This document shows, one piece after another, positions 1 to 9,059 of a DNA stretch of 64,000 bases. The DNA comes from Kroppenstedtia guangzhouensis (GTDB lineage Bacteria; Bacillota; Bacilli; Thermoactinomycetales; DSM-45169), in contig NZ_BMEX01000007.1 of the NCBI RefSeq assembly GCF_014637345.1, forward strand, positions 62,001-126,000, read 5' to 3'. The position numbers and the translations under genes are program-made. Below the pieces are notes generated by a model. That model ran no database searches. It was not told the origin of the DNA and saw nothing but the letters and a program-made list of their open reading frames with translations. The first letter of the stretch is position 1, and each line of letters opens with the position of its first letter.

Positions 1-681
1 CAATTCCTCTTCATCCGCCCGCCCCGGTCGTTCGTCCAAAAGGTCCGCCGTCGGGATCTTCATGTAGAGGGAAGAGGGGGCTCCCAAGTGTTTCAGCAGC
101 TGTTTGCCCTGCCGTTTGTTCAGTCCGTACAGGGGGACCAGATCACATCCTCCATCCCCGTACTTGGTGAAAAAACCGGTGACTGCTTCGGCGGCGTGGT
201 CTGTCCCCACCACCAGGAGATTTCGGACTCCGGCGATCTGGTACTGGGCGATCATTCGCTCCCGGGCTTTGACATTTCCCTTGACATAGTCGGGGAGAGC
301 CTGGCCGGTGGCATCATGGAAGGCCCGGACGGATCCGTCCACAGCGTCTTGGATATTAAAAGTCAAGGTCTCGTCGGGCTGAATAAATCGAAGTGCCTGT
401 TGAGCGTCCGCCTCGTCATTCTGCACTCCGTAGGGCAGGCGCATGGCGACGAACCGAAATTTCTTTTTACTTTCCTTCCGCAACTCATCGATGGCCATTT
501 GGGCCAGTCTGCCCGCCAAGGTGGAATCCTGACCACCGGAGATGCCGAGCACCAGTCCCTCCGTAGCGGTGGCTTTTACATACTCTTTGATAAATTTCAC
601 TCGCATCCGCACTTCCCTTTCGGGATCGATGGCGGGCTTCACGTGCAGCTCTGCGATGATCTGCCGCTGGATCGAACTCAT
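1..681 (-). CDS. nadE: NH3-dependent NAD synthetase, 3' end cut by window edge
   Basis: The reverse strand reads 227 residues from an ATG at 681 and runs off the left edge, so the C-terminus is missing. A P-loop GISGGQDST near residue 45 and the later stretches [19 protein letters not shown] and [12 protein letters not shown] are characteristic of the short bacterial NadE, which adenylates deamido-NAD and amidates it with ammonia in the last step of NAD synthesis. About 45 residues are expected beyond the edge, judging from the usual length of about 272. AGGGAGG lies about 9 bases upstream of the ATG and supports the start. The gene is divergent from tex. Confidence 0.95.
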   Translation of the reverse strand, partial: MSSIQRQIIAELHVKPAIDPEREVRMRVKFIKEYVKATATEGLVLGISGGQDSTLAGRLAQMAIDELRKESKKKFRFVAMRLPYGVQNDEADAQQALRFIQPDETLTFNIQDAVDGSVRAFHDATGQALPDYVKGNVKARERMIAQYQIAGVRNLLVVGTDHAAEAVTGFFTKYGDGGCDLVPLYGLNKRQGKQLLKHLGAPSSLYMKIPTADLLDERPGRADEEEL

Positions 682-862
682 ATGATGAATCCTCCCTGTT
701 TATTTTCGGGTCGTGGAATCAACCTCCCTATCACTTTACCCCAACCAGAACCCCGATGCACGGATGGTTGGGCGGGAAGTGTCGAACCATGATAAATTGC
801 GTCGTTACGGGCAAAAGGGTAGAATGGGAAAGCGGAAACCCTATCCAAAAACGGAGGCATGT

Positions 863-3007
863 ATGGAAGAAAAGGAACGATTCCGAGCGATCGCCGACGA
901 ACTCAGTCTGGATCCGGCTCAAGTGGAAGCAGCCGTACACTTGATGGAAGAGGGAAATACAATTCCATTTATCGCCCGTTACCGGAAAGAGATGACGGGA
1001 GAGCTGGATGAAGAGCAGCTGCGTGGGATTGAGGAAAGAAACCGTTACCTGATCCAGCTGGATCAAAAGAAAGAAGAAGTGATCCGGCTGATCGACGAAC
1101 AGGGAAAGTTGACTGAGGAATTGCGGCAAAAGATTGAGGCCGCAGTAAAACTGCAGACCGTGGAGGATCTTTACCGTCCCTATCGGCCCAAGCGGAAAAC
1201 CCGCGCTTCTCAAGCACGGGAGCGGGGTCTGGCCCCACTGGCAGAACTTCTGGGACAGATCCAAAGTGAGGAAGCGGCCGAAGAGAAGGCGAGCTCTTTC
1301 ATCGATCCCGAGAAAGAGGTGGAGACGGTGGAAGAGGCTCTGCAAGGTGCGATGGACATCCTGGCTGAAGAATTGGCCGATGATCCCGAGATCCGCAGAT
1401 GGGTCCGGGAGTTTCACTGGAAGCGGGGCGAGTTGGTCACGGAGGCGAAAAAGGCCGATGAGCGGTCTGTTTACGAGATGTATTACGATTACAGGGAACC
1501 GGTTCGCAAAATGCCCTCCCATCGTGTCCTGGCCGTGAATCGGGGGGAACGGGAGGGGGTTCTTAAAGTCCGGTTGGAGGTGGAAGGGACAGAACAGGTG
1601 TTGGAACATCTGAAGCGCCACTTGTCCAAGCATCCTCACCGGTATCTGACAGAGACGGCGGAAGATGCTTACAAACGGTTGATTGCTCCTTCCATCGAGC
1701 GAGAGATCCGTTCGACGATGACGGAAAATGCCGAAGAGCAGGCGATCCATATTTTCTCCGAAAACCTGAGAAACCTGTTGCTGCAACCCCCCGTACGAGG
1801 TAAAAAAGTGCTCGGGATTGACCCGGCGTACCGGACGGGCTGCAAGTTGGCGGTGGTGGACGAAACAGGAAAGGTGCATCATGTGGGCGTCATCTTTCCC
1901 ACCCTATCCCAAAGCAAAGTGAAGGAAGCCGGTGAGACAGTCCTCCGACTGGTGGAGGAATATGATATCGATATTATCGCCATTGGAAACGGAACCGCCT
2001 CCAGAGAGACGGAATCCTTTATTGCGGAATTGATTCGGGGGTGGGACCGGCAGGTTTACTACATCATCGTCAATGAAGCGGGAGCCAGTGTCTATTCCGC
2101 TTCTAAACTGGCCCGGGAGGAGTTCCCGGATCTGGATGTGGCCCAGCGGAGTGCTATCTCCATCGCCCGGCGCCTTCAGGATCCTCTCGCCGAACTGGTG
2201 AAAATTGAACCCAAGGCGATTGGAGTGGGGCAGTATCAACATGATGTCTCCCAAAAGCGATTGGCGGAAAGCCTGTCTGCCGTGGTGGAGTCGGCAGTGA
2301 ACCATGTCGGTGTCGATGTTAACACGGCTTCTGTCTCCCTGCTTCAGTACGTTTCCGGCATAAATGTCACAGTGGCCAAAAACATCATCAAAAAGAGGGA
2401 AGAAGAAGGTCGATACACCGACCGCAACCAGCTGAAAAAGGTTCCCCGCCTCGGGTCCAAAACCTATGAACAGTGTATCGGATTTCTGCGGGTGACTGAC
2501 GGGGACAACCCCCTGGATAAGACACCGATCCATCCGGAGTCTTATCCGGTGGTGGAGGCCCTGTTGAAGGAAGTGGAAAGCACCCCCGGGGCGATCGGAA
2601 CTCCTGATCTGAATGAAGCCCTGCGCCAGGTGGATGTGGAGAAGATGGCGGAAGTGTTGGAGTGTGGTGTTCCCACCCTGCGAGATATCATTGATGCTCT
2701 CCGTCGTCCCGGCCGCGACCCGCGGGAGGAGCTGCCTGCCCCTGTCCTTCGTTCCGATGTATTGCAACTGGAGGACTTGAAGGAAGGGATGCAGCTGAAG
2801 GGAACTGTCCGCAATGTGGTTGATTTTGGCGCCTTTGTGGATATTGGTCTCAAAAATGACGGCTTGGTCCATATCTCCAAGATGAGTGATCGTTTTGTCC
2901 ATCATCCGATGGATCTCGTCGGAGTCGGCGATGTGGTGGATGTCTGGGTGCTCCAGGTGGACCCTGAACGGGAACGGGTCTCCCTCAGCATGGTACCCGT
3001 GGAATGA
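863..3007 (+). CDS. tex: Tex family S1 RNA-binding transcription accessory protein
   Basis: The frame is open from 713, but the ATG at 863 follows CGGAGG and gives 714 residues beginning MEEKERFRAIA, the usual Tex length. In order it holds the helical Tex N-domain, a YqgF/RuvC-like nuclease fold around residues 320-450 (KVLGIDPAYRTGCKLAV), a helix-hairpin-helix segment, and a C-terminal S1 domain (GTVRNVVDFGAFVDIG). Tex proteins bind nucleic acid and associate with transcription or translation; the exact role is unsettled. In Bacillus this gene (ydcI) lies just upstream of the SprT-like ydcK; here two genes separate them. Confidence 0.96.
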   Translation: MEEKERFRAIADELSLDPAQVEAAVHLMEEGNTIPFIARYRKEMTGELDEEQLRGIEERNRYLIQLDQKKEEVIRLIDEQGKLTEELRQKIEAAVKLQTVEDLYRPYRPKRKTRASQARERGLAPLAELLGQIQSEEAAEEKASSFIDPEKEVETVEEALQGAMDILAEELADDPEIRRWVREFHWKRGELVTEAKKADERSVYEMYYDYREPVRKMPSHRVLAVNRGEREGVLKVRLEVEGTEQVLEHLKRHLSKHPHRYLTETAEDAYKRLIAPSIEREIRSTMTENAEEQAIHIFSENLRNLLLQPPVRGKKVLGIDPAYRTGCKLAVVDETGKVHHVGVIFPTLSQSKVKEAGETVLRLVEEYDIDIIAIGNGTASRETESFIAELIRGWDRQVYYIIVNEAGASVYSASKLAREEFPDLDVAQRSAISIARRLQDPLAELVKIEPKAIGVGQYQHDVSQKRLAESLSAVVESAVNHVGVDVNTASVSLLQYVSGINVTVAKNIIKKREEEGRYTDRNQLKKVPRLGSKTYEQCIGFLRVTDGDNPLDKTPIHPESYPVVEALLKEVESTPGAIGTPDLNEALRQVDVEKMAEVLECGVPTLRDIIDALRRPGRDPREELPAPVLRSDVLQLEDLKEGMQLKGTVRNVVDFGAFVDIGLKNDGLVHISKMSDRFVHHPMDLVGVGDVVDVWVLQVDPERERVSLSMVPVE

Positions 3008-3055
3008 TAGATTGTTGTTGATTAGCTGGAAATTGGGCGTGGAAAAGGAACCGCA

Positions 3056-3126
3056 TGCTGGCGTGGCGAGACCGGGAGCGAAGCGAATCTTGCGAGACTT
3101 GTGCCCTCTGGCTGTATCGGTCGCAT
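3056..3126 (+). repeat. Short dispersed repeat R2, copy 1
   Basis: This intergenic stretch contains GGGAGCGAAGCGA followed by GCGAGACTTGTGCCCT. The same pair of blocks recurs at about 11641-11692 (reverse orientation) and at about 31844-31902. All three copies lie outside genes. Confidence 0.6.
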
Positions 3127-3208
3127 GGTAGAATACGATCTCCTCATCCGAATTATGGGATAATCAATACACCCGGCCATGACATTTTCCTAAAATGGGG
3201 GGGAGAGG

Positions 3209-4048
3209 ATGAAATGGTTCTTCCGGGTGCTCCTGCTGGTCGCCCTGGCAGCAGGGGCGCTTCTCATATACCACCAGACCCGGGCGATTCCGATTCCTGA
3301 GATGAAGGTTCCTGAGAAACTGGCTCCGGAATATTTGGAGATCGGCAAATCATCGGGAATCCCCTGGCCTTATCTCGCCGCCTGGGATGAGGTGGAAACG
3401 GACTATCAGGGAGTCAACCGGGACACCATCCGGGAGCGGGTGAAGAAAATCAGACGGGCGGCGGGAACGGATCGACCCGGTGAACACCAGATTCGGGAGG
3501 CCATCCGAAAGGAGATGCCGGGGAAAAAGGCAGATCAAATTCTGGAGTTGGCAAAGTCTTACGCTTGGGCCGCCGCTCCTCTGGGGGAACCGTATCTGTT
3601 TCCCTTTGCGGAGGATTCCGGTGTCACCTACGGGGACACCTGGGGAGCCAGCCGCACCTACGGTGGGGAACGAACTCATGAAGGAACCGACCTCATGGCC
3701 AAAAAGGGAACCCCAATCCGTTCTGTGGGTAACGGGCGGGTGATCTCGAAAGGATGGAACCGGTTGGGGGGCTGGCGCCTCACCATTCTGGATACTGACC
3801 ACCCCCAGATCTCATTTTACTATGCCCACCTGTCCAGATACGCCGATGGGATCGAAACCGGCTCCAAGGTGAAAAAAGGACAAGTGATCGGGTATGTCGG
3901 GGACAGCGGATACGGCCCCGAAGGAACGACGGGCCAGTTTGCCCCCCACTTGCACCTGGGCATCTATGTCCGGGAAAGCACTTTCTCCCCCAACCGGGAG
4001 ACGATCAATCCCTATCTGTTTCTTAAAGTGTGGGAAAAAAAGAAGTGA
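3209..4048 (+). CDS. Membrane-anchored M23 (LytM-type) metallopeptidase
   Basis: The product has 279 residues with an N-terminal hydrophobic segment (residues 4-21) that anchors or exports it, a helical linker, and a C-terminal M23 domain. Zinc ligands are visible as H157xxxD161 (HEGTD) and H247-L-H249, with H206 in AHLSR, so the domain appears catalytically complete. M23 enzymes cut peptidoglycan cross-bridge peptides outside the membrane. A GGGGGAGAGG stretch abuts the ATG. The gene lies between tex and an unknown gene, and its stop codon TGA marks the left end of a degenerate copy of the dispersed palindromic repeat. Confidence 0.9.
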   Translation: MKWFFRVLLLVALAAGALLIYHQTRAIPIPEMKVPEKLAPEYLEIGKSSGIPWPYLAAWDEVETDYQGVNRDTIRERVKKIRRAAGTDRPGEHQIREAIRKEMPGKKADQILELAKSYAWAAAPLGEPYLFPFAEDSGVTYGDTWGASRTYGGERTHEGTDLMAKKGTPIRSVGNGRVISKGWNRLGGWRLTILDTDHPQISFYYAHLSRYADGIETGSKVKKGQVIGYVGDSGYGPEGTTGQFAPHLHLGIYVRESTFSPNRETINPYLFLKVWEKKK

Positions 4049-4199
4049 AGAACAGTCGTTGTGCCTTACGGGCATGACGGCTGTCGTTTTTGGAAGATGG
4101 AAGTGAAAAGCCGTCACAGTTTTGGCAGTGAACAATGAAAAGGTCATGTGAAGCCCCATCCTGAATCGACCCGGAAGGTACAAATTCACAAGGATTCTA
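4046..4199 (+). repeat. TA-flanked palindromic repeat, copy A (degenerate)
   Basis: The right half is clearly related to the other copies (TTTGGCAGT, AAAAGGTCATGTGAA, then TTCACAAGGATTCTA as a decayed terminus). The left half has drifted, but GAAG...CGTTGTG remains directly at the stop codon of the M23 gene. It is the most diverged of the seven copies. Confidence 0.55.
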
Positions 4200-4249
4200 G
4201 AGAATGGAATCCTCCCGACTGGGAAAAACAAAGGAAAAGGAGGATGCTT

Positions 4250-4699
4250 ATGACCGAAACCAATGTTTCCCGGGAAATCAGCAAAAAAATGGCGAAACTG
4301 GCGGAATCTTGCAGTTCATATTTTCAGAATTCCCCGGCTGAACTGGCGGAGATCGCCGCCTTTGTGGAAGCGGAGATGAAAGGGCAGGAACTGCCCGGCG
4401 CGGCCCGCAATCGGGATGAATTCGTCGGCCGCACCTTTGAACGGCTTTACCCGATGGCACTCGCCTCAGACCGCTGCCGTCAGGCCGTGGAAAACATGAT
4501 GCATAAACAGAAGGGCGCTCCGAACCGATCCCCCTTTTCCCCCCGGGAGGAATCCCCCCAATATGCCATCGATTCCACTCTCGCTGAAGCGCTCTATTTG
4601 ACCGGCAGTGCTGTCATCGGTTCCATCCTGATGGTCACCTCCGGCGAGAGCGGCGGTTCCATCGAGCAAAGGCAGCAGGAAGGCATTCCTAACATGTAA
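4250..4699 (+). CDS. Conserved-looking hypothetical protein, 149 aa
   Basis: I do not recognise this protein. The ATG at 4250 follows AAAGGAGG with six bases between, a strong site, so translation is likely. The protein is soluble in appearance: helical, charged in the first half, with a more hydrophobic stretch near residues 117-132 (ALYLTGSAVIGSILMV) that could be a single membrane or amphipathic helix. It is followed at once by a good terminator, so it is the last gene of its unit. No catalytic motif is visible. Confidence 0.7.
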   Translation: MTETNVSREISKKMAKLAESCSSYFQNSPAELAEIAAFVEAEMKGQELPGAARNRDEFVGRTFERLYPMALASDRCRQAVENMMHKQKGAPNRSPFSPREESPQYAIDSTLAEALYLTGSAVIGSILMVTSGESGGSIEQRQQEGIPNM

Positions 4700-4706
4700 C
4701 TGTTCC

Positions 4707-4732
4707 ATCCCCCGGGAAGGGGGATTCTTTTT
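4707..4732 (+). terminator. Rho-independent terminator
   Basis: ATCCCCC pairs with GGGGGAT across a five-base loop, followed by TCTTTTT. It closes the 4250-4699 gene. Confidence 0.85.
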
Positions 4733-4747
4733 GTGAAGCAAGCTTCT

Positions 4748-4800
4748 ATGTAAAGAGCCAAAGAGTCCGATGCCGGAGAACCCTTTGGCTCTTTTTACAT
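4748..4800. terminator. Long hairpin, possible bidirectional terminator
   Basis: ATGTAAAGAGCCAAAG pairs over about 16 positions with CTTTGGCTCTTTTTACAT. T and A runs lie within the stem, so it could stop transcription from either side. Confidence 0.45.
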
Positions 4801-5001
4801 GATTATCCTTCCGTATGGTATTGCAGCTCTTCATTTTTTTGTTGATACTGAAACCAGCAGTCATTTAAGATACGGATCTGTCTTCGGTCCTTTCCCAAAA
4901 ACGCCCGCTGCAATTGTCTACGCAACCAATAGGGCATACCTGAAACGCCTCCCGGATGGCGTAGTCGTCTTATTCAAGTGTATGAAGGGGGATGGGGTTC
5001 T

Positions 5002-5505
5002 GTGAATCCGAATCATTCATCCACTGGGGTTCATGTACGGCCGGGGGATGATCACGCCCTGCAGTGTTGGGTGGAAGCACTCTCTCTGGAGTACTTTGGA
5101 AAACCTTTCACCCATAAGGCCCGTTTCAATTCCCGGTTGCGAACCACCGGTGGCCGGTATTTTCTTGAGGATCACCGGATCGAGATCAGCCCGCGGCATC
5201 TGGAGGAGTTGGGAATGAAGGTGGTGGGTGGAATCATCCGGCACGAGCTGTGTCATTATCATCTTCACCTGAAGGGAAGAGGATACCATCACCGGGATGC
5301 CGACTTTAAAAATCTGCTGAAACAGGTGAACGGCCTTCGCTACACACCTTTGCTTCCGGGAAACAGCGGACGGAGAAAGCAACCGGTTCGCTATGTTCTT
5401 CAGTGTCAAACTTGCGGTCGCCAAGCTTGGCGCAAAAAACGAATGGATCCCAGCCGTTACCGCTGTGGCGCCTGTGGCGGGCAATTGAGTCTGGACGAGG
5501 TGTGA
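5002..5505 (+). CDS. SprT-like zinc metallopeptidase family protein (YdcK-like)
   Basis: The protein has an HExxH motif (RHELCHYHLH) in the middle and a C-terminal zinc ribbon with two CxxC pairs (CQTCG and CGACG), the layout of the SprT-like family. The GTG at 5002 gives 167 residues and follows AAGGGGGAT at a distance of about ten bases; a GTG at 4978 in the same frame would add eight residues. Bacillus places this gene next to tex, as is nearly so here. Substrate and role are not established for the bacterial members. Confidence 0.88.
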   Translation: MNPNHSSTGVHVRPGDDHALQCWVEALSLEYFGKPFTHKARFNSRLRTTGGRYFLEDHRIEISPRHLEELGMKVVGGIIRHELCHYHLHLKGRGYHHRDADFKNLLKQVNGLRYTPLLPGNSGRRKQPVRYVLQCQTCGRQAWRKKRMDPSRYRCGACGGQLSLDEV

Positions 5506-5599
5506 AAGAAAGCTTCTTTCCGTTCTGCATGGACGGGGAATTTGGCGGGGGACACCGACCGGAGACGGATGAAAAGAATACTTTATAGGAACTAACAAA

Positions 5600-5627
5600 A
5601 ACCGGCCATTCTGTGGATTGGCCGGTT
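5600..5627 (-). terminator. Hairpin, terminator-like on the minus strand
   Basis: AACCGGCCA pairs with TGGCCGGTT. On the minus strand the stem is followed by TTTGTTAG, on the plus strand by no T run. Confidence 0.4.
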
Positions 5628-5692
5628 GGGTCCTCTTCGGGTATTCTGAGATCGGGTTGATCCCTCCTCATCTGTTGATCCATAGATCATGT

Positions 5693-5732
5693 GTCCGTCC
5701 TGGTTTTGTTTTGATGGACGGACTCTTTTTTT
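5693..5732 (+). terminator. Rho-independent terminator
   Basis: GTCCGTCC pairs with GGACGGAC, followed by TCTTTTTTT. It probably ends the SprT-like gene's transcript. The remaining space between 5505 and 5812 shows no gene. Confidence 0.8.
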
Positions 5733-5811
5733 AAACGTGAATAGTGACTGTTCAGGAAATGCAGCGAGATGAAAGAAACCGTGAAAACGGGTATTGAGAG
5801 GAGTGCAGGGA

Positions 5812-5976
5812 ATGGGTGTACTTTACGAATGGGTCCGGGAAGCCAAGCGGAATAAAAAACGGGCCAGACAGCAAATGATGGCGTGGTTGGGATCCGAGGG
5901 AAAGAAAGAGCCTCTGGATCCGGAACTAAAAATTTTCCGGAATTGCAAAGGGAAGTTTCCTCTTTCCCGATACTAG
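5812..5976 (+). CDS. Small hypothetical protein, 54 aa
   Basis: ATG at 5812 follows GAGAGGAG with eight bases between. The peptide is rich in lysine and arginine (REAKRNKKRARQQ), starts with GVLYEWV, and matches no family I recognise. Its 3' end overlaps the tail of the decayed EamA frames on the other strand, which carry no constraint. Translation is plausible from the ribosome binding site alone. Confidence 0.4.
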   Translation: MGVLYEWVREAKRNKKRARQQMMAWLGSEGKKEPLDPELKIFRNCKGKFPLSRY

Positions 5977-6845
5977 ATGATTCAAAAAGGTCATCACGTG
6001 CCTTGAGGCGTGTTTGATCCGGGGAGAGTTTTTTCTTCTCCTTTCGTCTGCGGCCCCGGAACCGAAGAAGACCCCGGCGACGATCAGAAAGAAGCTGGCG
6101 ATTTGGGGGAGATGGATTGTCTCCTGAAGAAAAAATGAGGATCCCATCAGGGAGAACAAGGGTGTCAGTGGATAAAAATAGCCGACTGCCCCGGTCCCAA
6201 CCGGTGAATAATGAATTATAAAGCAAATGTCCCAATCCGGTGGTGATCACTCCGGAGCCGAAGAAGATCCCCCATACCCAGGCCGGGGTGTCCAGGGCTT
6301 CCACCCACCCACGGGGATGGATAAACAGACTGATGATGAAGATAACGACCGAACCTGTCAGGAACATCAGGGAGGTTACCTGTTTGGCGTCCATGGTGTC
6401 GGTCGCTTTTTTGATATAGATAAAGCTGGCGGCCTGGGTGGCCATGCCTCCCAACACCCACAGATCTCTGCCGGTGTGTCCACCCAGACCGGTGTTTCCC
6501 CGCAAAGCAACAAAGGTGACCCCAAAAAATCCCAGTAAAAATACCCGCTCCCCGCAGCCAACTGATCATCCGCTCTTCCAGGAAGACTACGGCCATCAGT
6601 GCCGTGGTGAGCGGGACCAGTCCAAGGATCAAGGCGGCGTTGGTAGCGGAGGTTTGTTCCAATCCGAGGGCGAGACAGGAATGGTGGCCCACCACTCCAA
6701 ACAGGATCGCTCCGGCCAAGTGATGCCACTGTCCCGCTTTGGGAGTTGGCCATTGGTTTCGGAGTAGCAGGAATGGGAAGAGCACCAGTCCCGCCACTTT
6801 GAGGGCCACTGTATTTAACCCCCAAAACAACATGATAAGCGGCAC
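5926..6845 (-). pseudogene. EamA/DMT-family transporter remnant
   Basis: Transporter-like sequence continues across three reverse frames. Frame one (from 6845) gives GLNTVALKVAGLVLFPFLLLRN and on to VVFLEERMISW. Near 6540 the reading must shift to give ATQAASFIYIKKATDTMDAK and GHLLYNS. Near 6195 it must shift again to give YPLTPLFSLMGSSFFLQETI and the last helix. About 18 residues also seem to be missing between the first two helices. EamA proteins are ten-helix exporters of small metabolites. Two frameshifts and a deletion make this a pseudogene unless the assembly is wrong at both points. Confidence 0.8.
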
Positions 6846-6933
6846 ACTTGGTCAAGGCAGTAGCCCTCCTTCTCATATATTTGCACTTGGGTAACTTTAG
6901 GGAATCGAAGTTTCCCCCGCAACCCGTGATACG

Positions 6934-7086
6934 TAAAAGCATTGTGAAAAACGATTGTCGCAGGGAGGACTGGGTTTCACATGAAGTGATTTTGGCAGTT
7001 CAGAACAACGAAAAGGTCATGTGAAATCCAATCCAACCATCTCGGCCAGCACTCGTTCACAACGCTTCCAAATCACAACGTTTTTA
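6934..7086 (+). repeat. TA-flanked palindromic repeat, copy B
   Basis: The left end is TA-AAAGCATTGTGA and the right end TCACAACGTTTT-TA. Inside, GGGTTTCACATG and CATGTGAAATCC form the inner inverted repeat. This copy holds an extra internal TTCACAACGCTT, which makes it longer than the others, and it does not abut a stop codon. Confidence 0.8.
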
Positions 7087-7352
7087 ACAGGCTCAAACAG
7101 AAAGTCCCGGCACTTTCACTCTGTCCGTTAAAGAAAAGAGACAGATCCCGGCTCTTACGATTTGGGGCAGCCACGATGCTGTGGATCAGGGGAGGAGGCG
7201 AATCATGCCTCATATCTTTAGCCTACCACACCAAGAATGACGCACCAGTTTTCCCCGACGGCCAAAGGTGGGGCCCGTCTACAAAACCCGCCGGATGGGG
7301 CTTATTTTTCAAATCAGCCGGGATCAAAAAGTTCCAACCTATCGAAACGGGG
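7087..7352. other. Intergenic stretch without recognised gene
   Basis: Open frames here lack a good start site and resemble nothing I know. GCCCGTC and GATGGGGC at about 7276-7310 could pair ahead of TTATTTTTC, a weak terminator candidate. Confidence 0.4.
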
Positions 7353-7383
7353 TTGCTCTCAGATTCCTCCGCTCGGTTACAAT
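7353..7383 (+). promoter_or_regulatory. Sigma-A-type promoter for the thioredoxin-like gene
   Basis: TTGCTC and TACAAT lie 19 bases apart, 32 bases ahead of the start codon. Confidence 0.5.
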
Positions 7384-7414
7384 AGAAGGAGTAAAGGATT
7401 AAGGAGGGCAAAAG

Positions 7415-7981
7415 ATGGACCTGAATCAGTGGTTTGACAAGGGCATGACCTGGCAAGCATATGTGGACGGCATGAAGGTGAATCGTGAAGGGTTGCAGAA
7501 GATCTATGACAGCTATCATTTGCCGGAGGAAGATCTTTCTTTTTATGAGGGGTTGGCAGAAGAGAAACTGCGGGCAGTCGTCCTGACTGCAGACTGGTGT
7601 GGGGATGCCATGCTGTGTCTGCCGATTCTGAAACGAATCGCCGAGGCGGCCCGGATCCAGATGCGGTATCTCATTCGGGACGAGAATCTGGAATTGATGG
7701 ATCAGTATCTGACCAATGGGAAATCTCGGTCCATCCCGATCTTTGTCTTTTTTGACTCCCAGGGAAATGAACGGGCGGTCTGGGGTCCCCGCTCCCCGGA
7801 AGTGCAGTGGCTGGTGGACGAGATGAAGGCGAAAATGCCGGCGGAAGGGGAGCCGGACTTTGCCGAGAAGCAGAAAGATCTGTACCGCGACTTCAAGAAG
7901 CGTTTGTTGGAGGAGCCGTCCCTGTGGGAGACGGTCAACCGGAGTGTCCGGGTCCGCCTTCAGGAGAAGCTGGGTTCCTGA
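7415..7981 (+). CDS. Thioredoxin family protein (Thioredoxin_9-like)
   Basis: The 188-residue protein has a thioredoxin-like core: strand AVVLTADW, then C62 and C68 in WCGDAMLC, a helix, and the cis-proline strand (RSIPIFVFFD). The cysteines are five residues apart rather than in the usual CxxC, so redox chemistry may differ or be lost. No signal peptide is seen, so it should act in the cytoplasm. AAGGAGGG precedes the ATG. It is 19 bases upstream of the dehydrogenase gene and is probably co-transcribed with it. Confidence 0.82.
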   Translation: MDLNQWFDKGMTWQAYVDGMKVNREGLQKIYDSYHLPEEDLSFYEGLAEEKLRAVVLTADWCGDAMLCLPILKRIAEAARIQMRYLIRDENLELMDQYLTNGKSRSIPIFVFFDSQGNERAVWGPRSPEVQWLVDEMKAKMPAEGEPDFAEKQKDLYRDFKKRLLEEPSLWETVNRSVRVRLQEKLGS

Positions 7982-8000
7982 GGAGAGAGAGGGGATTTTG

Positions 8001-8906
8001 ATGGGAAAACAGTCGCTGCATGTGGGGTTTATCGGGCTGGGGATCATGGGTCGGTCGATGTCCCGCAATCTGCACCGGGCCGGTTTTTCCATAACCGTTT
8101 GGAATCGGACAGCATCCCGGATGGAAGAAGCCAAGGCCTGGGGTGCCAAAATCGCTCCTTCGCCCCGGGAGGTGGCCGCCCAAAGTGATGTGGTGATCAC
8201 CATGGTGGGGGATACTCCCGATGTACGGGAAGTGGTAGAAGGTCCGGCGGGAGTTCTCGCAGGGGCCCAGGAAGGATTGATCCTGATCGACATGAGCACG
8301 ATCTCACCGGATGCTACCCGGCAAATGGCCGCTCGGGCGGCAGAAAAAGGGGTGAAGATGCTGGATGCCCCAGTGAGCGGGGGGGATGTGGGCGCTCGGG
8401 AAGGGACTTTGTCCATCATGGTCGGGGGGGAAAAAGAAACCTTGGAGAAGGTAAAGCCCCTCTTGGAAGCGATGGGGGAGAACGTCGTCCATTGTGGTCC
8501 GATCGGAGCGGGTCAGACAGTAAAAGCCTGCAACCAGATCATGTGCGGACTCAATCTGCTGGGAATGGTGGAGGCCCTTTCCTTTGCCAAAAAAGCCGGG
8601 GTGGATCCGGAGACGATGATTCAGGTGACCACCCGGGGGGCCGCCGGTTCCTGGGCCCTCGCCAACCTGGCACCCCGGGTGGTTCGAGGGGACTTGGATC
8701 CCGGCTTCTCTGTCCGTTTTCAACAGAAGGACTTGCGGATTGTTTTGGAGGAGGCGGATCGTCTGGACCTCCCTCTCCTGGGAACAGCCCAGGTCCACCA
8801 ACTTCTCCGTTCGGTCCAGGCCCACGGCGGGGATGATGATGGTACCCAGGCGCTGGTTAGGGTCATGGAAAACCTGGGCCGTGTAAAGGTCACACCTCAT
8901 GAATGA
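8001..8906 (+). CDS. NAD(P)-dependent oxidoreductase, 3-hydroxyisobutyrate dehydrogenase family
   Basis: The 301-residue protein starts with a Rossmann fold (GFIGLGIMG, residues 9-17), continues with the substrate-binding DAPVSGGDVGA, and carries the catalytic lysine in GAGQTVKACNQ. These are the signatures of beta-hydroxyacid dehydrogenases, a group that includes tartronate semialdehyde reductase and GLYR1-like enzymes. The substrate cannot be read from the sequence. The ATG at 8001 follows GGAGAGAGAGGGG; an upstream extension of the frame overlaps the thioredoxin-like gene and is not needed. Confidence 0.92.
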   Translation: MGKQSLHVGFIGLGIMGRSMSRNLHRAGFSITVWNRTASRMEEAKAWGAKIAPSPREVAAQSDVVITMVGDTPDVREVVEGPAGVLAGAQEGLILIDMSTISPDATRQMAARAAEKGVKMLDAPVSGGDVGAREGTLSIMVGGEKETLEKVKPLLEAMGENVVHCGPIGAGQTVKACNQIMCGLNLLGMVEALSFAKKAGVDPETMIQVTTRGAAGSWALANLAPRVVRGDLDPGFSVRFQQKDLRIVLEEADRLDLPLLGTAQVHQLLRSVQAHGGDDDGTQALVRVMENLGRVKVTPHE

Positions 8907-8911
8907 CAGAT

Positions 8912-8939
8912 AAAAGGCAGCCGTGAATGGCTGCCTTTT
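8912..8939 (+). terminator. Rho-independent terminator
   Basis: AAAAGGCAGCC pairs with GGCTGCCTTTT across six bases; the T run is part of the stem. Confidence 0.8.
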
Positions 8940-9059
8940 CGTCGAACTTTTGTTATAGGGAAAATAGGCCCTCCCAGTCATTTACGAATATCAGCTAAAA
9001 ATATAGAATGGGAATTGCATTTAAAGGACGCTATTGATCACAGTGTGGGAGAAGCCTTT

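Noticed and set aside
88-792. Forward frame at the left edge
   Set aside because: The reverse strand encodes NadE with full motifs; the forward frame is its mirror.
731-1882. Long reverse frame opposite tex
   Set aside because: It is the shadow of tex, has no ribosome binding site and a low-complexity composition; tex is clearly the coding strand.
4799-5005. 68-codon frame before the SprT-like gene
   Set aside because: No start signal, no protein character, and it begins inside a terminator hairpin.
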